From JALZAI01 sp038207565 (GTDB lineage Bacteria > Actinomycetota > Actinomycetes > Mycobacteriales > Jatrophihabitantaceae): a stretch of 64,000 nt of DNA. How positions within the stretch are numbered: position 1 is the stretch's first letter; each line of letters opens with the position of its first letter. This document shows, piece after piece, positions 51,567 through 59,829 of this stretch. The stretch lies in assembly GCA_038207565.1 (NCBI GenBank), contig JBBQZQ010000012.1:1-64000 (forward strand), read 5' to 3'. The notes beneath the pieces were generated by a model that saw nothing but the letters and a program-made list of their open reading frames with translations, did not search any database and was not told the DNA's origin. Made by a program: the position numbers and the translations under genes.

Positions 51567-52367
51567 TCACCGGCGGCGGGTTGCCCGCCCGCGTGGCGTC
51601 GAACGGTAACCCAATCGGCTGCTGATCACCGACGCCGCCTCGACGACGAGTGCGATGTAGCGCCGCATGGTGTCGCCGTGTACGCGCGCCGAGGCGCCGA
51701 CCACGCTCACTGCGGCGATCACCCTGCCGTCGGCGCCGCGCAACGGTGCGCCGACCGAGGTCACGCCGACGTGCCCCTCCTCGACATTCGACGCCCAACC
51801 CCGCTCGGCGCACCGGTCGAGTTCGGCAAGCAAGTCCTCGACGCGACTGATCGTGCGATCCGTACGGATCTCCAGGGGCGCACCACCGAGGCGGCGCAGC
51901 AGTTCGTCGTGCGGCAGCGACGCGAGCAGCACCTTGCCCGAGCTCGTCCAGTGCGCTGGCAGCCGGTGCCCGACCTGGCGGAAGACCGGTAGGAGGTGGT
52001 GGCTCTCCAGGCGCTCGACGTAGATGACCTCGAGGCCGTCGAGCACGGCCACGTGCACCATCTCCCCGGTGTTGTGCCGCAGGGTTGTGAGCACGGGCAG
52101 GGCGGCCTGGTGCAGGTCGACATGCTCGGTCACGATCGTCCCGAGCTCATAGAGCGCGAGCCCAAGCCGGTACTTGCCGGTCGCTTGATCCTGCTCGAGC
52201 AGCCGTTCGGCTTCGAGCGTGGCGAGCAACCGATGAGTGGTGCTCTTGCCGAGCCCGAGGCGTCCGGCGAGCTCGGTGACTCCCAGTTCCTGGTCGGCCT
52301 GGGAGAACGCACGCAGCACTCGCGCCGCATTGCGAACGGAACCGAGCAGCACCGTCTCCCCAGCCAT
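51567..52367 (-). CDS. IclR family regulator of the dikinase-Rieske operon
   Basis: A 266-residue IclR protein. The HTH is at about 8-70 (SVRNAARVLRAFSQ, LGVTELAGRLGLGKSTTHRL). The effector domain has VHVAVLDGLEVIYVERLESH and PAHWTSSGKVLLASL. It is similar to but distinct from the IclR at 47505. It is divergent from the dikinase genes, with a 17-bp palindrome between. Confidence 0.92.
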   Translation of the reverse strand: MAGETVLLGSVRNAARVLRAFSQADQELGVTELAGRLGLGKSTTHRLLATLEAERLLEQDQATGKYRLGLALYELGTIVTEHVDLHQAALPVLTTLRHNTGEMVHVAVLDGLEVIYVERLESHHLLPVFRQVGHRLPAHWTSSGKVLLASLPHDELLRRLGGAPLEIRTDRTISRVEDLLAELDRCAERGWASNVEEGHVGVTSVGAPLRGADGRVIAAVSVVGASARVHGDTMRRYIALVVEAASVISSRLGYRSTPRGRATRRR

Positions 52368-52388
52368 GCGCTAGGACAGTACGCCGGT

Positions 52389-52405
52389 GTCCCGCATTGC
52401 GGGAC
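52389..52405. promoter_or_regulatory. IclR-type operator upstream of the split dikinase operon
   Basis: GTCCCG-CATTG-CGGGAC has the same 6-5-6 geometry as the 46762 site, but with C:G at the third position of each arm instead of T:A. It is 22 bp upstream of the IclR start and 119 bp upstream of the dikinase start. The difference may give each IclR paralogue its own specificity. Confidence 0.75.
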
Positions 52406-52523
52406 GAGCGGTTGTGGTGGCGGTCACCCGCTTCTAGCGTCGGACGCAGCGACGGACGGCGGAGCCAGCGGCACTCGCGGTCCACACAGACGCACGCTCA
52501 GACAGCGGACGGAAGTGATCGAG

Positions 52524-53603
52524 ATGGGCCATACCCTGTGGTTCGACCAGCATAAGGCAGCCAACGAGCCGATCCTCGGCGGCAAGAACGCCAGCCTGGG
52601 CATCCTCACGATGGCCGGCCTGCCCGTGCCACCGGGGTTCGCCGTCAGCGCCGACGCCTACCGCAAGGCATTCGCCGACAGCGGTGTCGACGCTCAGATC
52701 AACGCACTGATGCTCGAGGTCGACCCGAAGGATTCCTCCGGCGTCGCGCGTATCGGCAATGCCGTACGCGAGGTCGTGCTCTCCCTCGACCTGCCGGCTT
52801 GGCTCGACGATCAGCTGCGTGCGGCCTACACCGAGCTGTGCGGGCGCTGCGGCACTGACGACCTCCCGGTGGCGGTACGTTCGTCGGCCACCTGCGAAGA
52901 CCAACCCGACGCGAGCTTCGCGGGCGAACACGACACCTACCTGTGGATCCGAGGGGCCGATGCCGTCGCGCAACACTTGCTGCGCTGCTGGTCGAGTCTC
53001 TACACCGACCGGGCGATCTGCTACCGCAAGCAGATGAACTACGCCGAGGACGGTGTCGCGATGAGTGTCGGCATCCAGCAGATGGTGCTGCCGCGTTCGG
53101 CGGGCGTCGCGTTCACGCTGAACCCGCTCAACGGCGACCGGTCGCAGGTGGCGATCGACGCAGCCTGGGGACTCGGCGAGGCAGTCGTCAGCGGCTCGGT
53201 GACGCCCGACAACTTCCTCGTCGACAAGGTGATGTTCGAGATCACGCGGCGGACGATCTCGTCGAAGGGAATCGAGCACACACTGGGAGATCACGACACG
53301 ATTGTCGAGGTCGAGATCACCGATGAGCGCCGGGACGCCCCGAGCCTGACCGACGACGAGGTGCGCGCGGTGGCCCGGTTGGCCCGCCGCGCCGAGAAGC
53401 ACTACGGCTGCCCGCAGGACGTCGAGTGGGCCATCGACCCGTCGCGCGAGGACGGCGTGAACGTCGTCCTGCTGCAGAGCCGGCCGGAAACCGTCTGGAG
53501 CCGCAAGAAGCAGAACCGGGTCGACGGTTCGGGCGACACCTACGCCTCGATGGTGCACAACCTGATGCACCCGCACACGGCACCGAGCACGTCGCACTGC
53601 TGA
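52524..53603 (+). CDS. Split PEP-synthase-like dikinase, ATP-grasp subunit
   Basis: A 359-residue protein equal to the N-terminal ATP-binding domain of PEP synthase: LGGKNASLGILTMAGLPVPP, AVRSSATCEDQPDASFAGEH, GIQQMVLPRSAGVAFTLNP, WGLGEAVVSGSVTPDNF and the closing LLQSRPETVW. The swivelling His domain and the PEP/pyruvate barrel are absent; the His domain is on the next protein. This split is that of phenylphosphate synthase (40-kDa subunit), which phosphorylates phenol with ATP, and of related hydroxyarene kinases. ATG at 52524. Confidence 0.85.
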   Translation: MGHTLWFDQHKAANEPILGGKNASLGILTMAGLPVPPGFAVSADAYRKAFADSGVDAQINALMLEVDPKDSSGVARIGNAVREVVLSLDLPAWLDDQLRAAYTELCGRCGTDDLPVAVRSSATCEDQPDASFAGEHDTYLWIRGADAVAQHLLRCWSSLYTDRAICYRKQMNYAEDGVAMSVGIQQMVLPRSAGVAFTLNPLNGDRSQVAIDAAWGLGEAVVSGSVTPDNFLVDKVMFEITRRTISSKGIEHTLGDHDTIVEVEITDERRDAPSLTDDEVRAVARLARRAEKHYGCPQDVEWAIDPSREDGVNVVLLQSRPETVWSRKKQNRVDGSGDTYASMVHNLMHPHTAPSTSHC

Positions 53604-53639
53604 CCGTCCCACTACTTTCCATCACCCGAGGAGATCCAC

Positions 53640-55448
53640 ATGGCCGACCGCTTCCCCAGCCCGTTCGAGATGGCGTCGCCGAGCGGGGCGGAGGGTTGGG
53701 AGCAGCTCTACGGCTACTCGACGCTGTTCAGCGAGGACCGCCGTGCCTATGAGGACGCGCAGTTCTGGTTCATGGACGGCGTCCACACCCCCGAGGTGAT
53801 CGAACCGTGGGACGCGACGGTGATGGACTTCGCGATCACCATTCTCGGGCAGTACAACACCAGGCACTACGTCGTGCCGCCTGCGCTGGGCGTCGACATC
53901 CGCTACCTCAACGGATACCTGTACCTCTCGCCGGTCGGCGTCGCCGATCCCGCCGAGATCGAAGCACGGGTGCCCGAGTTCGCTCAACGAGCCGGCCATT
54001 ACTTCGGTAACTGGGACACCCTCTACGCCGCGTGGATGCACAAGATCCGTGACGTGATCGCGGAGCTCGGCGCGATCGACTTCCAGCCGCTGCCACATCG
54101 CGAGGACATGGCGGTGCTGACCGAGGGACGCGGCATCGGCAGCGGCGCCCTGATGCTCAAGGAGTACGACAAGCTCGTCCAGCTGACGATCCGGCTCTGG
54201 AACCACCATTTCGAGTTCCTGAATCTCGGCTACGCCGCATACCTCGACTTCTTCGGCTTCTGCAAACAGCTCTTCCCGTCGATCCCGGACCAGGGCATCG
54301 CAAAGATGGTCGCAGGCATCGATGTCGACCTCTTCAAGCCTGACGAGGAGCTGAAGAAGCTCGCCCAACTCGCTGTCGACCTCGGGTTGCAGAAGCGGGT
54401 CAGCAAGTCCGCCAGCGAGACGCTCGAGCGGATGAGCGCCGACGACGACGGCAAGAAGTGGTCGGCCGCCTGGCAGGCCTCGCACGACCCGTGGTTCAAC
54501 TTCTCCGCGGGCAGCGGCTTCTACCATTCCGACCGGGTCTGGAAGGACTACCCGGACATCCCGATGAACTTCATCGCCGGCTACATCACCGCCCTCGATC
54601 GCGGGGAAAGCCTGGCACGTCCGATTGCCGCCATCGAGGCCGAGCGCGACCGCATCGTGACGGAATACCGCGACCTCATCGATGCCGAGGAGGACCGCGC
54701 GACCTTCGATGCGAAGCTCGGCCTGGCGCGCACCGTCTTTCCCTACGTGGAGAACCACAACTTCTACGTCGAGCACTGGGGGATGTCGCTGGTCTGGGAC
54801 CGGATGCGCCAGCTGGGTCAGGTGCTCACCGACGCCGGCTTCTTCGCCCAATCCGACGACATCTTCCTGCTGCGTCGCAACGAGGTTCCGGACGCGATAT
54901 TCGACTACTTCCATGGCTGGGCCGTGGGGATCGAATCGCGGGGGCCCAAATACTGGGGACGCGAGATCGAGCGCCGCCGCGGGATCATGACGGCGCTGCG
55001 CACCTGGTCACCGCCACCGGCGCTCGGCGTGCCGCCAGAGGTGATCACCGAGCCCTTCACCGTGATGCTGTGGGGCGTGACGTCCGAGAGTGTCAAGCAG
55101 TGGCTCGGCGGTTCCGACTCGACTGACGGCGTACTGTCCGGCTTCGCCGCTTCGCCAGGCATCGCCGAGGGACCGGCCCGGGTCATCTTCTCCGCCGACG
55201 GCATCGGTGATCTGCAGGACGGCGAGATCCTCGTCGCCCCGCTGACCGCGCCGAGCTGGGCGCCGGTGTTCGGACGCATCGGTGCCACCGTGACCGACGT
55301 GGGCGGAATCATGAGCCACGCCGCAATCGTCTGCCGCGAGTACGGCCTGCCAGCGGTGACGGGCACCGCGTTCGGGACCAAGACCATCAAAACCGGTCAG
55401 CTGCTACGCGTCGACGGCAACGCCGGCACCGTCACCATCCTCGACTGA
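53640..55448 (+). CDS. Split PEP-synthase-like dikinase, phosphohistidine/acceptor subunit
   Basis: A 602-residue protein (about 67 kDa). The C-terminus (about 490-602) is the PEP-utilising mobile domain with the phospho-accepting His560 in GGIMSHAAIVCREYGLPAV. The N-terminal ~480 residues, with no PEP/pyruvate barrel, match the acceptor-binding part of the 70-kDa phenylphosphate synthase subunit. Expected chemistry: ATP + phenolic substrate + H2O to aryl phosphate + AMP + phosphate. It is 36 bp behind the ATP-grasp gene. Confidence 0.83.
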   Translation: MADRFPSPFEMASPSGAEGWEQLYGYSTLFSEDRRAYEDAQFWFMDGVHTPEVIEPWDATVMDFAITILGQYNTRHYVVPPALGVDIRYLNGYLYLSPVGVADPAEIEARVPEFAQRAGHYFGNWDTLYAAWMHKIRDVIAELGAIDFQPLPHREDMAVLTEGRGIGSGALMLKEYDKLVQLTIRLWNHHFEFLNLGYAAYLDFFGFCKQLFPSIPDQGIAKMVAGIDVDLFKPDEELKKLAQLAVDLGLQKRVSKSASETLERMSADDDGKKWSAAWQASHDPWFNFSAGSGFYHSDRVWKDYPDIPMNFIAGYITALDRGESLARPIAAIEAERDRIVTEYRDLIDAEEDRATFDAKLGLARTVFPYVENHNFYVEHWGMSLVWDRMRQLGQVLTDAGFFAQSDDIFLLRRNEVPDAIFDYFHGWAVGIESRGPKYWGREIERRRGIMTALRTWSPPPALGVPPEVITEPFTVMLWGVTSESVKQWLGGSDSTDGVLSGFAASPGIAEGPARVIFSADGIGDLQDGEILVAPLTAPSWAPVFGRIGATVTDVGGIMSHAAIVCREYGLPAVTGTAFGTKTIKTGQLLRVDGNAGTVTILD

Positions 55449-55496
55449 TCCAGCCGACCGGACGACAACACTCCTAGTGGAAGGGCGGAGCACGAC

Positions 55497-56744
55497 GTGC
55501 TGACCGCAGAACAGAACGACGAGCTGACCGACATAGCACCGGGCACGCCGATGGGCGAACTGCTGCGCCGCTATTGGTACCCCGTCGCGTTCACGCGGGA
55601 ACTGGCGGAGTTCCCGGTCAAGCACGCGAAGCTGCTCGGCGAGGACTGGGCCGTCTACAAGACGGCGTCGGGCCGTTACGGCATCGTGCCCGAGGCCTGC
55701 CCGCACCGGCGCGCGTCGCTGGCCTACGGCGTGGTGGAGGAGAACGGCATCCGCTGCCCCTATCACGGTTGGCTGTTCGGTCTGGACGGCGAATGCCTCG
55801 AGCAGCCGGCCGAGCGCGATGAGACGAACTTCAAGGACCGGGTGCGCGCGAAGGCCGGCAAGGTGGAGGAAATGGGCGGTCTTGTCTGGGCCTATGTCGG
55901 TCCGCTGCCGGCGCCGGAGTTGCCGCGGTTCGATGTCTTCGTGATGGACGGGGTGCGCGACATCGGCTGGGCCGATCTGCCGTGCAACTTCGTCCAGATC
56001 ATGGAGAACGCGGTCGACCCGCACCACGTCGAATTCCTGCACGGCCGCTACTTCGAATTTCTCGGTAGGCAGCAGGGGTTCGACGCTCCCACCTCGTTCG
56101 GCAAGAAACACGTCAAAGTGGGTTTCGACGCATTCGAATGGGGCATCATCAAACGCCGCGTGGTCGAAGGCGCCTCCGAGGAGGACGACGACTGGAAGGT
56201 GGGACACCCGCTCGTCTTCCCGTACAACATGCGGGTTGGCGGCGCGAACGTCGAACAGATGCAGATCCGCGTGCCCATCGACCGGACGACCACCCGCTTC
56301 ATGCTGTATACGACGCACGCCCCTGAGGGGATCGAGTACCCGGATCAGCCGACGATCCCCGACTATGAAATCCCCGTCTTCGACGACCACGGACGGCACC
56401 GCACCGACTACGTCGAGGGGCAGGACATCATGGCGTGGGTGACCCAGGGCCCGATCACCGATCGGAGCGTGGAACATCTCGGCCGCTCGGATGTCGGCGT
56501 GACCATGTTGCGCCGGATGTTCAAGGCCGAGATGGCGAAGGTGGCCGCCGGGCAGGACCCGCTCGGCACGATCCGCGACCCGCACGAGCGCATCGACCTG
56601 CCTTGCGAGAAGAACAAGTTCGACGCCGGCCCGGCCTTTGCCATCGACTTCATTGACAAGGCGTCCATGCGCTTCAGCCCGCAGGCGGACGCGCTGAAGA
56701 AGCTGCACATCGCTGCCTGGGAGAACCGCAAGGAGGAGTCCTGA
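55497..56744 (+). CDS. Rieske non-heme iron oxygenase, alpha subunit
   Basis: A 415-residue oxygenase. The Rieske centre is in EACPHRRASLAYG and IRCPYHGWLFGLDGEC. The mononuclear iron site is ENAVDPHHVEFLHG with the bridging Asp and two His. The C-terminal domain resembles vanillate O-demethylase/phthalate-type monooxygenases. No dedicated reductase is adjacent. Co-operonic with the dikinase, it may demethylate or hydroxylate a lignin-type phenol. GTG start. Confidence 0.9.
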   Translation: MLTAEQNDELTDIAPGTPMGELLRRYWYPVAFTRELAEFPVKHAKLLGEDWAVYKTASGRYGIVPEACPHRRASLAYGVVEENGIRCPYHGWLFGLDGECLEQPAERDETNFKDRVRAKAGKVEEMGGLVWAYVGPLPAPELPRFDVFVMDGVRDIGWADLPCNFVQIMENAVDPHHVEFLHGRYFEFLGRQQGFDAPTSFGKKHVKVGFDAFEWGIIKRRVVEGASEEDDDWKVGHPLVFPYNMRVGGANVEQMQIRVPIDRTTTRFMLYTTHAPEGIEYPDQPTIPDYEIPVFDDHGRHRTDYVEGQDIMAWVTQGPITDRSVEHLGRSDVGVTMLRRMFKAEMAKVAAGQDPLGTIRDPHERIDLPCEKNKFDAGPAFAIDFIDKASMRFSPQADALKKLHIAAWENRKEES

Positions 56745-56746
56745 CC

Positions 56747-57010
56747 ATGGCGGAACGGCTCGACCCCAAGTTCGGAGTCGACCGCGGGCGCGGGTGGTTT
56801 CCGGTCGACGCCGACGGCCACCGCCGCGATGCGCCGCGATTCTGCCCGTCCTGCGCCGCGCCGTTCGGCCTGGCCGACGGCGGGCGCGGCCTGGCCACCG
56901 AGTACTGGGTGGCGCAGGAGCGCGTCTTCGTCTGCTTTTGCGGACAGTGCGGATGGACCGGTGACATCGTGCTCGCCGAGCGCGTCACGGCGCACGAGGC
57001 GCAGGACTGA
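56747..57010 (+). CDS. Small zinc-ribbon protein of the dikinase operon
   Basis: An 87-residue protein with two Cys pairs, FCPSCAAPF and CFCGQCGW, probably binding zinc or possibly a metal cluster. It starts 2 bp after the oxygenase stop with GGAGTCC upstream, so it is surely co-transcribed. No family recognised. It could be a third subunit of the oxygenase or the kinase, as phenylphosphate synthase also has a small third protein, though that one is a CBS-domain protein. Confidence 0.75.
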   Translation: MAERLDPKFGVDRGRGWFPVDADGHRRDAPRFCPSCAAPFGLADGGRGLATEYWVAQERVFVCFCGQCGWTGDIVLAERVTAHEAQD

Positions 57011-57135
57011 GGCCCCAAACTTCAGTAGCCGAAACTGGGTTCGGCCGACGGCGCGGGCGACGTAGCCTGAGGGCGGATCACTATCTGCGGACCAGCCGGG
57101 CCGCAGCGGCGTGGAGACGACCGGGCGGGGCGAGC

Positions 57136-58395
57136 GTGATGACTGGTTGGCACATCCGTGATTTCGAACCGCGTGATCTGGAAGCCGCTGTGCGCCTGGA
57201 TGCTGCGTCATCCACGACCAGTGAGGATCCTGTGTTCACGTTGGCGGATGTCCTCGGCAGTCTTGACCGGTGTCCGGCGGTGGTCGCCGTCGCCGCTGGC
57301 GAGGTGGTCGGTACCGCGGTGAGCCGCGTTGATGACGATCGCGCGTGGGTGCTACGCATGGCCTTGTCACCGAACTGCCGGGGCCGGGGCCTGGGTAGTG
57401 ATTTGCTGGCCGCATTGGAGCATCGGCTGCTCACAGCGGGGGTGTCTCGCATTGCGGCGCTCCTTCCGGACGGAGAGACCGGCAGCACCGCGTTCGAGAA
57501 CTCAGGTTTTCGCGCGCGCACGGGAGTGACGTACTACGAGAAGACCGAGTCGGGCTCGCCGCGTGTGGCGCAGTTACTCACCAGCCTGGGCGCGGTTGTG
57601 CCGCATTCTCGCCTGTGGGCCCAGATCGCGGGGATGACCAGTGAGAAGCGCATGATCGAGCGAAAGCTCGTGCTGCCGCTCGCACTTCCGGAGCAGGCTG
57701 CCGAGCACGGGGTGGAGCCACCACACGCCGTCATCCTGTTCGGGCCGCCGGGTACCGGGAAGACCACGTTCGCCCGGGCTGTTGCCAGCCGCTTGGGCTG
57801 GCCTTTCCTGGAGGTGTTCCCCTCCAGGCTCGCCGCGGGCACCGGTTTGGCCAGTGGCATCAACGTGGTCTTCTCGCAGCTTCGCGACCTGGACCACGTC
57901 GTCGTTTTCATCGACGAGGTCGAGGAGATTGCATCGGCCCGCGAACTCGATTCGACCGACACCGGTGTCGTGAACGAACTGCTCAAGGCGTTGGTGAGTT
58001 TCCGCGATCGGCCAGGGCGCTTGCTGGTCTGTGCGACCAATTCGGTGCGTTCGCTCGACCCGGCGTTTCTTCGGCACGGTCGATTCGATTACATCTTGCC
58101 GATCGGTCCGCCCGACCTTGCCGCACGGACCGCGCTGTGGGCCGGTTACGTCACCGATGACGGGGTGGACATCGCCGAGGTGGCCGCCGTGAGCGAGGGC
58201 TTCACGCCGGCCGATGTGCAACATGCCGCACGCACGGTCGCGCAGAGCACCTTCGAGTGCTCGGTCGACAGTGGGCAGCGTTGCGTTGCCACGACGGCCG
58301 ACTATCTCGCCGCTGCCCGTACGCTCCGGCCCACTCTGTCCGCAGAAATGATCGACGCCTTCGGTGAAGACACCCGCGAGTTCGCCCGATTCTGA
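57136..58395 (+). CDS. GNAT acetyltransferase fused to AAA ATPase
   Basis: A 419-residue fusion. Residues about 5-140 are a GNAT domain with the acetyl-CoA loop PNCRGRGLGSDLLAALEHRL. Residues about 190-400 are an AAA ATPase with Walker A GPPGTGKTT, Walker B VVVFIDEVEE, sensor 1 VCATNSVRSLDP and the Arg finger in RHGRFDYI. The linker is short. A GTG at 57136 directly precedes an ATG at 57139; either may start. It is a single unit between unrelated genes, and no partner is seen. Confidence 0.85.
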   Translation: MMTGWHIRDFEPRDLEAAVRLDAASSTTSEDPVFTLADVLGSLDRCPAVVAVAAGEVVGTAVSRVDDDRAWVLRMALSPNCRGRGLGSDLLAALEHRLLTAGVSRIAALLPDGETGSTAFENSGFRARTGVTYYEKTESGSPRVAQLLTSLGAVVPHSRLWAQIAGMTSEKRMIERKLVLPLALPEQAAEHGVEPPHAVILFGPPGTGKTTFARAVASRLGWPFLEVFPSRLAAGTGLASGINVVFSQLRDLDHVVVFIDEVEEIASARELDSTDTGVVNELLKALVSFRDRPGRLLVCATNSVRSLDPAFLRHGRFDYILPIGPPDLAARTALWAGYVTDDGVDIAEVAAVSEGFTPADVQHAARTVAQSTFECSVDSGQRCVATTADYLAAARTLRPTLSAEMIDAFGEDTREFARF

Positions 58396-58487
58396 TCGGC
58401 GACCCGTGAGCACGGCCGCTCCTGCCGGCGTTCCGCGACGTCCATGTCGTCGTTCGACTCAGGGGTCCTCGGACGTACGATCCCGGA

Positions 58488-59453
58488 GTGACACTGAGCG
58501 CGGCGCCGGCCGCCTGGGACCTGGAAGTTCATCGTCGTGAGCTGACCGGTTACTGCTATCGGATGCTCGGGTCGGCATTCGATGCCGAAGATGCCGTGCA
58601 GGAAACGATGATCCGCGCGATGCGTGCGGCCAACGATTTCGAGCAGCGGTCCACCGTGCGATCGTGGCTGTACCGCATCGCCACGAACATCTGCCTGGAC
58701 ATGCTCCGCGGGCGGTCGCGCCGGGCGATCCCGATGGAGCTCGGCCCAGCGCGCCCGCCTGTCGCAGCCTCGCTCGCCGACCTGTTGCCGGACGGGTCGT
58801 GGGTGTCGCCGATTGCTGACGAACGCGTGCTGCCGCTGGAGGCCGATCCCGCGGACCTCGCCGAACAGCGCGAGAGCGTGCGCCTGGCCTTCGTGGCCGC
58901 CCTGCAGCAGCTACCGCCCAAGCAGCGCGCCGTCCTCCTCCTGTGCGAGGTGTTGCGTTGGCAGGCTGCCGAGGTCGCCGTCCTGCTCAACACCACCGTC
59001 GCTGCCGTGACCAGCGCTCTGCAGCGCGCCCGCACAGCTCTTGCGGACACGCACCTGACGCAGGCGCCGACGCTCGACGCCGACCAGCAAGTTCTGCTCG
59101 CCCGCTACGTCGATGCCTTCGAACGTTATGACATCGAGCAGTTCGTCAGCCTGTTGCACGAGGACGCGCTGCAGACCATGCCTCCGTACGCGATGTGGCT
59201 GCGCGGCGCCGCCGATATCGGCGCGTGGATGCTCGGCGTCGGTGCGAAGTGCCGCGGCTCGCGCCTGGTCGCGTCCGCTGCCAACGGCTGCCCCGCCTTC
59301 GGGCAGTACCGTCGCGACCCGGCCGGGGGGCACGCGCCGTGGGCACTGCACGTGCTGGAGATTTCTGACGGACGGATCGCCCAGATTCACTCGTTTCTCG
59401 ACACGGCGCGGCTGTTCCCCGCCTTCGGGCTGCCTGCTCAGCTCGCGGGGTGA
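58488..59453 (+). CDS. ECF sigma factor with SnoaL-like C-terminus (SigG/SigJ type)
   Basis: A 321-residue sigma factor. Sigma region 2 is at about 15-85 (LTGYCYRMLGSAFDAEDAVQ, RSWLYRIATNICLDMLRG). Region 4 is at about 130-190 (LPPKQRAVLLLCEVLRWQAA, SALQRARTAL). An NTF2/SnoaL-like domain (about 205-318) replaces a separate anti-sigma factor. The closest type I recognise is mycobacterial SigG. The C-terminal domain controls activity in such factors. GTG start. Confidence 0.9.
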   Translation: MTLSAAPAAWDLEVHRRELTGYCYRMLGSAFDAEDAVQETMIRAMRAANDFEQRSTVRSWLYRIATNICLDMLRGRSRRAIPMELGPARPPVAASLADLLPDGSWVSPIADERVLPLEADPADLAEQRESVRLAFVAALQQLPPKQRAVLLLCEVLRWQAAEVAVLLNTTVAAVTSALQRARTALADTHLTQAPTLDADQQVLLARYVDAFERYDIEQFVSLLHEDALQTMPPYAMWLRGAADIGAWMLGVGAKCRGSRLVASAANGCPAFGQYRRDPAGGHAPWALHVLEISDGRIAQIHSFLDTARLFPAFGLPAQLAG

Positions 59454-59535
59454 CTCTCCAGCAGGCGCCGGCCGCGATCACCGCCGAAGCAGAGCTGGTT
59501 TCGGCGTGCGGGGCAGCCGATCACATCAGGTCGGT

Positions 59536-59829
59536 TCAGCCGCCTGCCATAGCGCCGATGACCAGAAACGGCTCGTCGCCGTTGGCCACCGCGGCGGGCA
59601 GTGCAGCGTCCGGCGATTCGTGGGACAGGTCCTGCTCGCAGCCGTAGAACCGGACGAACGTGCGACGTAGGTCGGTCGCTGGATCGCGCAGCGTGCCGCG
59701 CAGTGCCGGGTACCGCTGCTCGAGCGCGTCGATGACCCCGCGCTGCGTGGGCTCGGCATCGAGGGTGATCTCGCCCGTGCAGCGAGCGAGTTGGCGCAGG
59801 TGAGCCGGAAGCACAACCCGGATCGTCAC
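59536..59829 (-). CDS. MoaD/ThiS-like ubiquitin-fold protein
   Basis: A 97-residue protein with a MoaD-like pattern (VTIRVVLPAHLRQLAR, VIDALEQRYPALRGTL) and a C-terminal ...VIGAMAGG ending in the Gly-Gly needed for adenylation and sulfur transfer. Its GTG overlaps the stop of the sialidase-fold gene (GTGA). No MoaE, ThiF or MoeB partner is present locally. Confidence 0.85.
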   Translation of the reverse strand: MTIRVVLPAHLRQLARCTGEITLDAEPTQRGVIDALEQRYPALRGTLRDPATDLRRTFVRFYGCEQDLSHESPDAALPAAVANGDEPFLVIGAMAGG

